Translations under genes and position numbers: made by a program
The notes under the pieces: generated by a model
Databases searched by the model: none
The model's input: the letters and a program-made list of their open reading frames with translations, nothing else
What the model was told of the DNA's origin: nothing
Part shown: in pieces, positions 1 to 29,275 of the stretch
Layout: each line of letters begins with the position of its first letter
How positions within the stretch are numbered: the stretch's first letter is position 1
Source: Parasponia andersonii
Taxonomy: Eukaryota > Streptophyta > Magnoliopsida > Rosales > Cannabaceae
Reading direction: 5' to 3'
DNA: 64,000 nt
NCBI GenBank assembly: GCA_002914805.1
Contig: JXTB01000195.1
Span: 292,821 to 356,820 of the forward strand

Positions 1-133
1 TGTGGGCAGACCCCTTTTTCCATAGCAACCCAAAAGATGAATCTATGCGGCAAAAAGGGAACTTGACCTGTTTTGGATTTAAACTTTTCAATAATATAAG
101 CATTCACATGGTCTTACATCATATGCATGTGTC

Positions 134-1342
134 TTACATGTGATACTTTTTCAAGTGCTGAGCGTTCCACGTGTTCGGCAAGTTTTTTCTGGTCTTGAGC
201 TCTTTCAGGACATACGCATCATTGTCGAGTGCTTTGATTACCTCATAGGGTCCGATCCAATTGGAGTCCAGTTTCGAGAAATTCCCTGTTCTAACTTTTA
301 GGTCCCAATCCCTGGCATTAAATTGTCGAGCACTAACCTTTTTTACGTAGTAAGATCTAGCCTGCTGGTGGTACGAAGCCAAGTAGACTAGGGCCATGTC
401 TCTCGTTTCCTCCAGGACGTCTGTGTTGCGGCTTAGCTGGCCTTCGTTTAAGGGGGGATCTCTCACCACTTTGGAACGGAGGGTCGGGAGGCCGACTTCG
501 GTCGGGATCACAGCCTCTGAGCCGTAGACCATGGTGAATGGCGTTCTTCCAGTCGACCTCCGCTCCGTGGTTCGATGAGCCCATACAACAGCCAGCAGCT
601 CTTCTAACCACTTGCCTTTAGCCTCCTGCAAGTTCTTTTTGATGTTGCTAAATATGGCTTTGTTCGTTGCCTCTGCTTGACCGTTCCCCTGAGGGTAGTT
701 CATGGAAGAGAAACTGAACCTTATATCATACAGCTCGCATAGCTCCTTGACCTTAGCATTTTGGAACTGTATGCCACGATCGGCGTGTATCTCTTTCGGA
801 ATCTCGAACCTACAGATTATGTTCTTCCAGATGAAGTTAATCGTGTCTGTCTTGCTAACGATCACGTAGGCTTCAGCTTCTACCCATTTGGTGAAGTAAT
901 CCGTGGCCAACAGGACGTACCTCCTTCCCCCCAAACTCCTGGGGAGCTCTCCGACGATGTCCAGACCTCATTTGGCAAACGGCCAGGGGGTTATGTTCGA
1001 ATGAAGTACCTCCACGGGCTGGCATTTCATTGGGGCGAACCTCTAGTTTTTATCACATTTCTTAACGAATCGGGCCGCCTTTGTCATCATGTATGGCCAG
1101 AAGTACCCAGCCGTTAGAGCCTTGTGGGCGAGGCTGCGTCCGCCAGAGTGGTTGCCGCATACTCCCTCGTGGATTTCCTCCATTGTCGATCTCCTGTATA
1201 GTCGTTCCCCCACCATCGAGTATCTGGCGGTCTTTAACCTAACCGACCTTGCTTCTCGGGGGCCCGCGGGTAGGTTCCCCAACGTCAAATACTGGGTGAT
1301 GGGTTTCATCCACCCTTCGTCAGCAGTTCTAATTGCGAACAC
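134..1342 (-). mobile_element. Integrase region of the Tat-like element (fossil)
   Basis: The N-terminal zinc-binding part (HEGVCGNHSGG...F...K.C) lies near 1.0-1.3 kb. It is followed by the catalytic core, in which DYFTKWVEAEAY, the HADRGIQF segment and the NGQAEATNKAIF stretch match the D,D,E core of Ty3/Gypsy integrases. A C-terminal segment resembling the usual GPY-type module follows (SNWIGPYEVIKALDNDAYVL). About 130 bp separate it from the window edge. Part of a broken element. Confidence 0.9.
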
Positions 1343-1577
1343 ATGGTGCGCAGGGGTCCTCCATGCTCTCGCCTTCTAGGAGAATTTCTATGCTCCAAGC
1401 CGTACCCTCAGTTGATGCACTTTTGGCTAGCTCGTCAGCCCTCTTGTTCATCTCTCTGGGGATCGGTTCGATATTGAAATTGTCAAAGCGAGCTTTTGCC
1501 CCCATCACCTTGGAGAAGTACCTGTGCAGCCTTGGTTCTTTTACTTCGAAGTTTCGCCTAACCTAACCCGCGATCAA

Positions 1578-3344
1578 CTACGAGTCGGTCTTTACCGCGA
1601 TGTTCTCCACTCCTAAGTGCAGTGCCAGCTCAAGGCCTTGTAGCAGTACCTCGTACTCCGCCTCATTATTAGTCACCTGGAAGCCGAGCCTCAATGCCTT
1701 CTCAACTCTGAGACCCGTTGGGGTCTGTAGGACTATCCCGATACCTGACCCTGAGGCATTCGTGGATCCGTCGGTATAGAGTGTCCAAGCTGAAGGGGGG
1801 CGAAGTTGAGACATCTGAGACGGGTCGTGCTGCTCGCCAAAGGATTCGATTTCCACCAGAAAATCTGCCATGACCTGTCCTTTCTTCGCCGCTCAAGGCC
1901 GATTCTCGATATCGTATATTCCCAGCTCGATGGCCCACTTGGTCAGTCATCCCGACAGGTCTTGCTTGGCCAAAATTTGGCAGATGGGGAAATCCGTATA
2001 CACGGTGATCGAGTGTGCCTCAAAGTACTGCCGGAGTTTCTTTTTAGCGTTGACCAGAGTGAGGACTAGCTTTTCTGCCACACTATATCGCATCTCAGCA
2101 TCCAGGAGTATGCGGCTTATATAAAACACCGATTTCTGTTTGTCGTCCCCCTCGATGAACAGTAGGCGCTGATCGCTACTTCGGACACTGCTAAATATGC
2201 GTACAGGCGCTCCCCCTCTACTGGGGAAGCCAAGATAGGGGGTGACTTAAATACAGCTTGAGATCTGTCAGTGCCCTGTCCTATTCCTCCCCCCAGATGA
2301 CAGTAGAGCTTTTTTTCAAGCATTGGAAGAAAGGTTTGCATCGATCGGACATCTTGGAAACGAATCGGCTGAGAGCGGCTATCTTTTCAGCCAGGCATTG
2401 GACCTCCCGAATGGTCGATGGTCTCTGCACATTTGCGATCGAGGTCAGCTGGGTCGGGTTTGCCTCAATGCCCCTCCTGCTCACGATATGCCCTAGGAAT
2501 TGACCAGAGGACACCCCAAACGCACATTTCTTGGGATTCAGACGCATCCGATATTGCTTCAGAATCTAAAAACATTCGTCTAAGTATCCCAAATGGTCTG
2601 AATCTTCTCTGCTCTTCACGACCATGTCGTCTATATGGACCTCTATAGTCTTCCCTAGTAGCCTGTCGAACATTTTATTCATGAACCTTTGGTAGGTTGC
2701 CCCTGCGTTCTTCAAGCCAAATGGCATACGCCTGTAGCAGTACAGACCACGCTCCGTGATAAAAGCTGTGTGGACCTGGTCTTCCGCGTACAGGGGAATC
2801 TGGTTGTACCAAGAGTAGGCATCCAAAAAGCTCATTCTGTTGAATCCCGCCGTCACATCTACCATTTGGTCAATTCTTGGCAGGGGTAAGCTATCCTTCG
2901 GGCAGGCCTTGTTCAGGTTGGTGAAGTCTATGCAAATACGGTCGTCGCTATTTTCTTTTTTACCACTACCGGGTTGGAGACCCAACGCGGGTACGCGCAT
3001 TCCCTGATCAGACCGTTCTCTAGCAGCTTCTCTACCTCTTTGTTGATTGCCCTGTTTTTCTCTGGTGCGAACCTTCGGGGTTTCTGCCTAACTGAAGGGA
3101 AATTGGGATCTATATTCATCCGGTGGCAGGTGTGTGTGGGGTCTATCCCGGGCATGTCGTCGTGGGACCACGCGAAGACATCCTCATTCCGCTTCAGGAA
3201 TCCCAACATTTCGTTCCTTTGCTCCTTCGATAATAAGGCCCCGATTAGAACCACCCTCGCCGGCTCTGCCTCTTTCAAAGTGACCGCTACCAGCTCCTCG
3301 ATCGTGGATTCTGGGCCGTCAGACTCCTCTTCAACTTGCCTCAT
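1578..3344 (-). mobile_element. Reverse transcriptase and two RNase H domains of the Tat-like element (fossil)
   Basis: The reverse transcriptase shows the fingers/palm landmarks DFTNLNKACPKDSLPLPRID, then SFLDAYSWYNQIPL and the IDDMVVKS catalytic motif. It is followed by an RT-linked RNase H remnant (around 1950-2130; AEKLVLTLVNAKKKLRQYF) and then a second RNase H-like domain (around 1580-1870) with YTDGS...GIGIVL and TNNEAEYEVLLQGLELAL. The second one is of the archaeal type that marks the Tat clade. The region is interrupted several times. Confidence 0.9.
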
Positions 3345-3449
3345 GTACGCTGGCAGGTGGTCCTTTAATTGCTATTCGTCCCCAGTCGCGGCGCTTGCAT
3401 TCGCGTCGGCTCCCCTCAGGGCAGTTGAAAAGCACTTCCTTGCAGAGGT

Positions 3450-3960
3450 CTAGTTTCCTTTGATGTCTATCGTATAGGTACCGTCCTTTGATAAACATCT
3501 TAAGACCTGGTGGAGGGTCGAAGCGACCCCATGCATGGCGTGAATCCATCCCCTTCCCATGATGATGTTGAAGGAGGATTGGCAGTCAATGACGACGAAA
3601 TCCACGTCCAGGCATCTCTCAGCAGCGCAGACATTCAGGGTCACGACGCCCAAGGGGCAGACCTCAGTGTTGTCGAAAGTGAACAGCGGTTGACAGGTTG
3701 GCCTGAGTACGCTTCGATCCAAGCCCATATTTTCGAATGTGCTAAGGAACAGGATATCGACGCTACTTACACCGTTAACCAGGACCCTTCCGACTAATGC
3801 GGAGCCGATCTGCAGTTTAATCACCAAGGGGTCGTCGTGAGGCAGGCGCACCATAGTTAAATCTTGCTGGGTGAAAACGATGGGGGCTGCAGAGGTACGA
3901 CTCTCTCCTGACATTAAATAGTAGACGAAATGGCCCATCCCCCTCAGGCGCTTCACTCCT
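3450..3960 (-). mobile_element. Aspartic protease region of the Tat-like element (fossil)
   Basis: This lies between gag and reverse transcriptase, as expected for Ty3/Gypsy pol. The translated stretch has the retropepsin-like order: a substrate-binding start (PLVIKLQIGSALVGRVLVN), then VDILF in the place of the catalytic loop, and a downstream hydrophobic segment ending in FNIIMGRGWIHAM, the usual C-terminal landmark of retroelement proteases. Part of a broken element. Confidence 0.75.
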
Positions 3961-3969
3961 CTTTCAGCT

Positions 3970-5450
3970 CTTTTGAGACTTTTTTCCTTCTCCTCCTACT
4001 CCTGGGTCAGGTCTGGTCTGCCCACGATGGTCGGCACTATCCTCAGGATCTGCTATCCTGACCCAGAGGCTTGGGTCTGCTTCCCTTTTTTAGGCCTGGT
4101 GACGTCTTCTAGCGGTTGGGTTTTACTGGTTTTCACATACTGCTTCAACCTGCCGGCGTGGATTGCTATCATGACCTGTGTGTAGAGGTTGCGGCAGTGG
4201 ACTGTGTCGTGCCCGAAGTCTTTGTGAAACTTACAATACATGTTCATGTTCTTAATATGCTCAGGGACGCCAAATTTGGGCGGGTCTTTGAAAATGCCCC
4301 TGTCCTTGCTTTGGAGGTAGATCACGTCGATTGGCGTATTGAGCTCATACTTCGGCAGAGGATCGCGGGACGTCTTCCTCCTCTTGCCATCTTCCTGATT
4401 GCTTCGAATGGGGGCTTCCTGTTTCGGAGTCGCAGCTTGGTCCGACGAGGGTCTCTTTACCCCTTGCGGGGCCGGGGGTTGTGCCGGCATCGTTGTTATT
4501 GCGGCGGAGGTCTTGGGCACCCTCTGGTGGCTTTCAAGCACCCTAAATACCCCTTTTGACTTCGCCTGGACGTCTGCCATATCGTACGGGAGATTCAAAA
4601 GGAGGTGGTTCAATAGCATTGACCCTAGCTGCAGGCTCCTTACGAATGATCCTGCAGCTTGGACCGAGTTTGCGTTATAGACTACGAACATTACCTCGAG
4701 GAAACACGACAGGTAATCTCGTGGGGACTCATCTGCGGCCTGCTCCAACCAGTCAAGGTCTCGCATGGTTTTTTGCTGTCTCTGGACGCCCGCGTACTGC
4801 TTTAGGAAAAGTTTGCAGAAATCTTCGAACCCTTTTATGGATTTTTCTGAGAGCTATCTGAACCATAGCAGAGCTGGTCCCGCCAGAGTCGTAGAGAAGA
4901 CTTTACAGGTCACGGTCTCGTCCCTAGTTTCCAAAGCCATCTTCTGCTAGAAGTGGTATATGTGATCAAAGGGGTCGGTTTTCCCCTCGAACGGCTTGAA
5001 GGTCGGGGTCGTGAAGTCCCTCGGCCTGGGTTCCATCTGGATCCAGTCGGCGAAGGCCGTCCGGTTGATCCCTCGCACCGTTTGCTCTGCCAGATCGTCG
5101 AGGGTCTAGCTGTGATGGGCCCCGAGTCTCTTACCCAACTCCGCCATCACCTCCTGCTTCCAGTCGGGAGGCGTACCTCCTGGGCTTCCATGGGATCTTC
5201 CGCCCATCGCCCCCTGGCCTGGAGGAGTCTCGATTGGCTTTGCCACGCCCCCTGCATCCGCGACCCGGATGGGGCGGGAACTTCTCCTCGCGGTTGGCTT
5301 CCAAATTCTTGTTGGACTTCTTCGTCAAAATCTTCTCTCCGCTGACTTCTGTCTTCACTCACCAGCAGCCCTTCGATGCGGACGTTATCTCTGCGTACCT
5401 CCGCCACTTTGTCCCTCAAACTCAGTATGGCCTCGTGGGCCATCTCTGCC
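3970..5450 (-). mobile_element. gag region of the Tat-like element (fossil)
   Basis: The minus strand encodes a gag-like stretch with a conserved central helix-rich core (DWLEQAADESPRDYLSCFLE region) and a basic, proline-rich segment. It ends in a single zinc-knuckle-like motif, CKFHKDFGHDTVHC, of the spacing CX2HX4HX4C. That spacing is typical of Tat elements. The upstream part is charged and rich in E, R and G. The region is broken and not expected to give protein. Confidence 0.85.
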
Positions 5451-5676
5451 TTCTAGTTCGCTTCTATCAGGGTGGCGAGCATCTGATCCAGCTTTTGCTC
5501 CAGATCTGGTCGTGCTTCTCGGGAGCTCCCTTCGGCGTCGGGATGTGTGCTCCTAGTTGTCATTCTCGAGAGTGCCATCCAACGTAGTATGGCCATTTGT
5601 TCGTGGAGAGTGTGATCGTGAGTCTCCTACTCTTTTTCTCACGCTCAACCGTTGTTTCCCACAGACGGCACCAAAC

Positions 5677-6509
5677 TGTTGGAGCGGTTTCTCACCAGCC
5701 GTCCATGTATCTCTGAACCGCTGATGCTGTACTCTCCAACTATCCACGTGTCATCGCTATCCCAAAAGTACCCTGAACTTCAGGCGGGATCGGAGAGGCG
5801 GGGGTGGCCACCTACAAAGACTCTCCGATGCTTAAGTCAGTGGCTTATCTTTGATTCAGGGTAGCAAGGAATTAGTTCTATATGAGTATATGCTTGTTTC
5901 TTGCTCATAAGCTTTTTTCATACACTTATTTTTTTGTAAGCATACATGCCCCTCTTGGGAACGCATGGCTCATATATATGTAGTCTGGAGATTGTGAACC
6001 ACTCGGGTCTCGATCTCAGGACTGAGTACCTTTTTCCTCAAAATGTTTCCAAGAGGTCACGGGCCGAGATTACCGTGATCACCTCTGTATCGCTGTAGCC
6101 TGGTTTCCACCGCCTCCTATGGCTTGAATCTGTCAGGGGTGAGATTTTGTCAAATCACCGTTCTGTCAGGACGGATTGCCCCCTACGCACGCCTACCCAA
6201 GATCGCATTAAATGCTATGTCTGGATCTGGAATTGTAAGTTGCTTTCCATCGTATTTTGGTAGAAGACCCTTGGGGCTTTCGACCCCCCAGCTGTCGAGG
6301 TAAGGGTCTGACTGGGCCGAGCCTGTCCAGGGTCTGTGATGGGCTCAGCCCTAACCTCGGACAGCCCAACGGCCGATCGTGAAATCATATGTATCCCGCG
6401 TGGCCTTTAGCTAATCACTCTCGACACCTGTCGGACGGTGGACCCCGTTAGTGATCTGTTCTGCCACTTAATCATCCACGTGGTGCATGATTTGAGAACG
6501 GGTCCCACA
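5677..6509 (-). repeat. LTR of the Tat-like element (5' LTR in element orientation)
   Basis: The inner edge is clear. The minus strand reads ...AACA followed by TTTGGTGCCGTCTGTGGG, a phrase found at the LTR/internal-region junction of many plant Ty3/Gypsy elements, so the plus-strand LTR begins with TGTTGG at 5677. The outer edge is less certain. The last plausible CA is at 6508-6509 (gggtcccaca), after which composition falls abruptly to host-like AT-rich DNA. The length would be about 830 bp. The partner LTR is outside the window, so the outer edge cannot be confirmed by alignment. Confidence 0.65.
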
Positions 6510-7019
6510 ATATATTTCTTTTTGCTTGGGTAAAATCCACACAAAATAATAGAAATAATGAAATGTTCGTATGAAATTTCTGCTAGTCCCAAAAGGAAAT
6601 TTGCTAAAATGAGTAATGATCTAGCTAATTTTCGTTTTTTTTTTTTTCTAGTTTACTATATTTTTGGGCAGAAGGCAGAAGCCACTAATACGGGATATGA
6701 GCATTCAAAATTGAGAAATTGGAGAAATTAGACATTTGATAGTATATGATAAACGATTTACTTTTAATACTATTTGCAAAATGGACCTTTTAATGATTAA
6801 TGATCTAATAAGCATGTTTAAATTTATTTATACGTGTATAATACTTCTAATTTATTTATACGTGTATGCTAAAAGTTCACAAATTTATTTATAAAATTTA
6901 TTTATATGTGTATAATACTTAATTTTGAAAAATACATTTATAAAATATGCTAATGAAAAAGTGTAATTTTGTATAAAAATATGAGATTTTTCACCTTCTC
7001 TAATGTGATCGGTAAAAAA

Positions 7020-7020
<1 letters not shown>

Positions 7021-7079
<59 letters not shown>
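7021..7079. repeat. (TA)n microsatellite, about 59 bp
   Basis: An uninterrupted TA dinucleotide run. (TA)n tracts are the insertion sites of the MITE family described at 8497, 35889, 36155 and 60472. This one carries no MITE. Confidence 0.97.
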
Positions 7080-7081
<2 letters not shown>

Positions 7082-7263
7082 CTTATTGAAAATTGTTTAA
7101 GTGTTTAATTATTCAAAAAAATCAATATTACATAAAAAAATAATAACAAAAAATCTACTAGGACAAAAAATAATTGAATTTGAATGAAAAATAATATTTT
7201 AAATTTAGTGAGGAGTATTTCATACGGCTGAAAGATACCTACGTGTATAATACATTGTCATTG

Positions 7264-7325
7264 AAAAGTATGAATATTTTTAAGTAGGTTTGACAAAAGT
7301 ATGAATATTTTTAAGTAGGTTTGAC
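7264..7325. repeat. 31 bp perfect tandem duplication
   Basis: Two identical copies of a 31 bp unit, beginning aaaagtatgaatattttt and ending ggtttgac, at 7264-7294 and 7295-7325. The start of a third copy (aaaagta) follows. Confidence 0.95.
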
Positions 7326-7543
7326 AAAAGTACATAATTCGTCTATATAATCAAAAAATACGTATGTATACAATACGTATATTATATGTAAACTTGCTAA
7401 CTATGATTTAAAATAGTCAAGTTCTAACAATAAATTTTTTAATGCGAACAAATAGTTTCGAAAAGTAGATCATTTTCTTGATTAAAAAAACAAAAAGTAA
7501 ATTATTTTCTAAATGTTACTATTTTAAAATGATATTTCTTGCC

Positions 7544-7588
7544 AATCACCCCATTCTTTTTTTGTTTTTTTCGGAGACAAATCACCCC
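7544..7588 (-). mobile_element. Tiny poly(A)-tailed insertion with target duplication
   Basis: On the minus strand a short head (TGTCTCCG) is followed by an A-rich tail (AAAAAAACAAAAAAAG). It is flanked by copies of the same host sequence: aatcacccc exact, extending to att after a one-base difference. This is the signature of target-primed retroposition with nearly the whole element lost by 5' truncation. Confidence 0.55.
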
Positions 7589-8496
7589 TATTGGACCTCA
7601 GTATTAAAATCTAGTGTAAACCAATTAATTCAATAGTGATCATGCTCCATAAAGAGCATATACCAAACTATCTAAACCCACGATAGGGATCGAACCGTGA
7701 ACCCCACCCTCATGAATGGGTTACAAATTATCAAACGCATACGACGATAGCATTTCTTATGAAATAAATATAAAAAACTAGAATATGGCTAGAGGTGAAA
7801 GAAAGAGAATTAGAAATAATCTGGATCTCAATCCCGACGTTATACTCCTGAGTTTTTGCTTCCAACGCCACAATAATTGCACACAAGAAGTGCATGGACA
7901 AAAATAGGAGACTGCAAAGTCCAATGCGCATATTGTCACGACTCAAAACCCGGGCCAGTAGCAGAAAGGGAATTTCATAAAGAGAGAAATTCCTTAATTT
8001 ATTTGAAAAATGTCAAAAGTTCTAGTTTTATAAAATGGTCCATTAAAATAAAATAATTAGAAGTTGATCCCGTAAACTATTCCTACAGTTCGTAAACACC
8101 ATTAAACATAGATCGAATAATTATTTAAAAACGCGAAATCAAATATCAATCGAAGCATCACCGTCATCCATAACGAAACTCAAATCCCAGAATGACATAC
8201 ATAAGTTCTCAGACAAAATATAAAGTAGTAATCTTGATTCAATGCTAATACAAAACCCAAACAATCCAAACAACATGAGACAAGCTTCAAGCATTACCAA
8301 GATAACGAACTACAGTCAAAATGACCTCTTTCTCCTCTTGATCACCAAGATCGCACTGAATACCACCTGAGGAATAAAGTAGGAGGGTGAGCATAAAATG
8401 CTTAGTAAGAAAACAAATACCCTGATCAAAAACATTTTTGTGATGGAGAGTTCCTGCAATGTTAGTTTAGTCCAAAACATATATATATATATATAT

Positions 8497-8736
8497 GGAC
8501 ACCAATCCAGTAGGTATTTTTTTTTTTACCTATCATAAGTATCATTTTGGCCAATGAAAATTTAGTATGCATATTTTTTTATTGTAAAAGTAAGAGAAAA
8601 AAAGAGCATTAATGATGCACGTCTTTTCATGTACTTCATTATAGCCATTGGATCACCATCTAATGGTGATCCAATGGCTAAAAAAAAAAAATACCTACCC
8701 ATAGGTAAAAAAAAAATACCGACTAGATTGGTGCCC
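8497..8736 (+). mobile_element. MITE copy A, inserted in (TA)n inside the solo LTR
   Basis: A 240 bp element with ~34 bp terminal inverted repeats: the left end reads gGacaccaatccagtaggta and the right end, read in reverse, gggcaccaatctagtcggta. It is flanked on both sides by TA repeats (8479-8496 and 8737-8750). The centre is a perfect hairpin: 16 bp arms (GCCATTGGATCACCAT and its complement) around the loop CTA. No coding capacity. It matches the elements at 35889, 36155 and 60472. Confidence 0.9.
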
Positions 8737-10113
8737 TATATATATATATAATCCAAACCGGAAATCCATATATATATAAAAGTAGTATAATCAAAACCAT
8801 TCAATTCATATGCACATGACACAAATCAACCCATACCCATGAGTTCTCATCCTCTCATCTGTAAAAACCCAGGATGATGGCACTAAGTATGCCTAATAGC
8901 CTGTCTGACACCTAAACCCATACCCGGAAGGGACACTCGTGTATCGCCTACCAAACTTGGAGGGGCAACCGAATTGCCTACACCTACCAAATGGGGAGGT
9001 AATCAGAAGTAACAAAACCACGCGCGGGTTTACGGATTCTACTCCGACAGTGGGCCACGCAGTGCCACACTATAAACCCACGATGCTAATACGGTGCTCA
9101 TGCATGATCCTATGACACGTGCAATACAAAACTGAAGTGTGAAAATAATCATACTCGGATTTTTCAATAAAATAAACATACTAGGTTTTATAGGAAAACG
9201 GGCAGCATAACAGCCCTATTTTTAATATACCCAAAATAACCTGCACTCAGAAAATTCCCAGAGCAATACAATATGTATACATCATACAGTCAATTCTCAT
9301 CACAGATGTTCAAGAAAACCAAAAATCACATTTCACATTTGTTCTCATATGTTGCAGAAAATAAGTTTTATTCGAAAACGATATAAAACAGAGGTAATTG
9401 AGTCTCTACCTCGCTCGAATAGCGATACCACGCTATCGAATCCTCAAGGTGTCGTTGACGATCGCCCGGAGGGTCGGGAACCAATTCTGAGCCCTCGATC
9501 GTCCTCTTGAGAAAAACCAACTTCTCAACGAGGCTTCAATTCCACAAACGGACCTTTTCACTGAATTCATAGCACCCAAAATAGCAAGGTTAGATATATA
9601 ACTTGTCCAATTCGGGTCCATGCCCACACCGGGCCGGTGGCACACAAAACGAGGCAAATCTCGACCGTCCGATCTCAATTTCAAACTTCCTCATTTTCCG
9701 AGTACAATCCAAAAATGACAACAAAAACACAATCCAACAGCCAGAACAAAAAGTCAAACTTAAACTCAAAATATCCAAAAATGACAACTTTTGATTCGGG
9801 CATTATGGGGTTAAAATATATATACCTTGACAATCCTTGCGACGAGACGAATCCAACGAGCCCAGTTTAAGGTCGAACAGAGGTCAGAATCGTCGCCAGC
9901 GGCCAAAAATCCGAAATGCCCACTTTGTCTTCTCCGGCAACAACGGCAGCTCCGGCGGCCCTGCAGCTGGCTGGTGCTGGCTTGTAGCGGCCTGAAAGAG
10001 CTCCGCCTACCGTCTGGTGGCCGGACGACGCCCGAGAGGCAAGCTGCGGCGGTGGACCTCCTTCAACCGAGGGAGACCCGAGAGAGAGAGGGCGTCGAGG
10101 GAAAGAGAAATAG

Positions 10114-10150
10114 AAGAGAGAGAGAGAGAGAGAGAGGGAAAAAAAAAAAA
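10114..10150. repeat. (GA)n and poly(A) tract
   Basis: A GA dinucleotide run followed by a run of A, inside the solo LTR. Confidence 0.9.
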
Positions 10151-10361
10151 ACCTACGTGAGTGGGAATATATGGGACTGTGCAATTGTTCAAAAAATTAC
10201 ACTATAGTCACCAGTTCCCAAATCTCTATTAATCTTGTCCTCCCAAAATTACAATTTAGTTCTTCTGCACAAAATTTTTGCAAATTATTCCCCCTAATAT
10301 TATATCCGAAAAATTGGTAAAATGTCCAAATTACCCTCCCAAAATCCGAGTTTTTACACAT

Positions 10362-11063
10362 CATATGTTTTATAAGAAACACGTATATTTTGCAAATTCA
10401 TGTAAAGTTCAGTCCTACGTACATCAAAGTTTGAAAAGAATCAAAGGAGACTTGCTATAAGAAAAACCAGGGCCTCCCTGAAAAACTCATCAAGACATCA
10501 TCATGTATACATTTCACAACAATAAATGGGCAAAAAAGAGCCCGGTTTGCTCTATGCAAAAAGAATTTTAACAAAAAATAACACACTACCAATGTACTTC
10601 TCCACAACCATACATTACTCTGCCGATCATTTTTCACCCATCAACTCTTTCCTAACACTTTCTGCTATACATACATCTTGACTACCCACCTATTTACATC
10701 AAAAAAACCTGTAGGCTTATGTTTCCTGCACAAAACCAATGACATCCTCGTATCAACGCAAAGATACAACAAAAAGCACAGCCTACCATTGCGATTACTC
10801 AATCAGAAGCATGACCCATAGGTGATTTGTGGCAGGCCTCCTTGTTAGGCTCCCATCATTTTTAAAAAACTTGGGGAGTTTTCATCATTAATCTCGTTCT
10901 CCTGTTTCAATCCCAGGCGAGCCCTGTTGCCTTCTTTTTCCTTTTCCATGTATATGAATGTAGCAACAGTCCATCAATGGACTTAAAAAACCCTTCTGGC
11001 TTCCATCAAGAATTATAAGCTCCCCAAAATGATAAAGTTATCACAAGGCAGTATTTCCAATCC
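10362..11063 (-). other. 3' flank and probable 3' UTR of SPI
   Basis: About 700 bp between the solo LTR and the SPI stop codon. No coding region is supported. The part next to the stop probably holds the 3' UTR, but I could not place a polyadenylation site with confidence. Confidence 0.5.
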
Positions 11064-29119
<18,056 letters not shown>

Positions 29120-29142
<23 letters not shown>

Positions 29143-29275
29143 CGTTCTCCCTCTCAATCCCTGAAACACACAACTCCTCTCTCATCCGACGAGACCAATT
29201 CCCCCACCACCCCCACACACAACCCAAAACCAGATCCGAGCCCTTCTAGAAACTAATCTACAAGAAGGATCGCAT
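29120..29275 (-). promoter_or_regulatory. Two uORFs in the SPI 5' leader, one overlapping the start codon
   Basis: Going towards the gene, the first uORF is ATGCGATCCTTCTTGTAG (29275-29258, five codons). The second starts at 29185 and runs 22 codons to a stop ending at 29120. It is out of frame with SPI and covers the SPI ATG at 29142. The SPI ATG has A at -3, a good context. If the transcript includes 29275, translation of SPI must rely on leaky scanning past the second uORF. The transcription start is not known, and a TTTCAG just upstream of the ATG could be an acceptor of a leader intron that would remove both. Confidence 0.5.

Larger units (their letters stand above)
1..6509 (-). mobile_element. 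Degraded Ty3/Gypsy LTR retrotransposon, Tat lineage (partial)
   Basis: A Ty3/Gypsy element read on the minus strand. From right to left it has an LTR, gag, protease, reverse transcriptase, two RNase H-like domains and integrase. The Tat lineage is suggested by the second, archaeal-type RNase H between the ordinary RNase H and integrase, and by a gag knuckle of the CX2H...H...C form rather than CCHC. The window starts close to the end of the internal region: a purine-rich run on the minus strand lies in the first ~25 bases, so the second LTR is outside. The element is broken, with roughly ten interruptions across gag and pol, so it is a fossil. Its age cannot be estimated because only one LTR is visible. 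Its base composition is clearly richer in GC than the flanking host DNA. Confidence 0.93.
6510..7933. other. AT-rich intergenic DNA, no gene seen
   Basis: Very AT-rich spacer between the Tat element and the solo LTR. It holds a long (TA)n microsatellite (7021-7079), a 31 bp tandem duplication (7264-7325) and a tiny poly(A)-tailed insertion (7544-7588). No supported coding region. Confidence 0.8.
7934..10361. mobile_element. Solo LTR, Ty3/Gypsy-like, about 2.4 kb with a nested MITE
   Basis: Starts TGTCACGACTC and ends ...CCGAGTTTTTACA (or a few bases later), so the two ends share inverted TGT...ACA termini. A copy of catat lies directly before the start (7929-7933) and at 10362-10366, which would be a 5 bp target duplication. 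The interior is noncoding and moderately GC-rich compared with its surroundings, with a (GA)n/poly(A) tract near 10114-10150. No gag, pol or primer-binding site is seen, hence a solo LTR or a noncoding derivative. Its right end lies only ~700 bp from the SPI stop codon. Orientation could not be decided. Confidence 0.6.

Noticed and set aside
7680-7700. A tRNA B-box-like GGTTCGATCCC on the minus strand
   Set aside because: No A box, cloverleaf or clear SINE body could be built around it.
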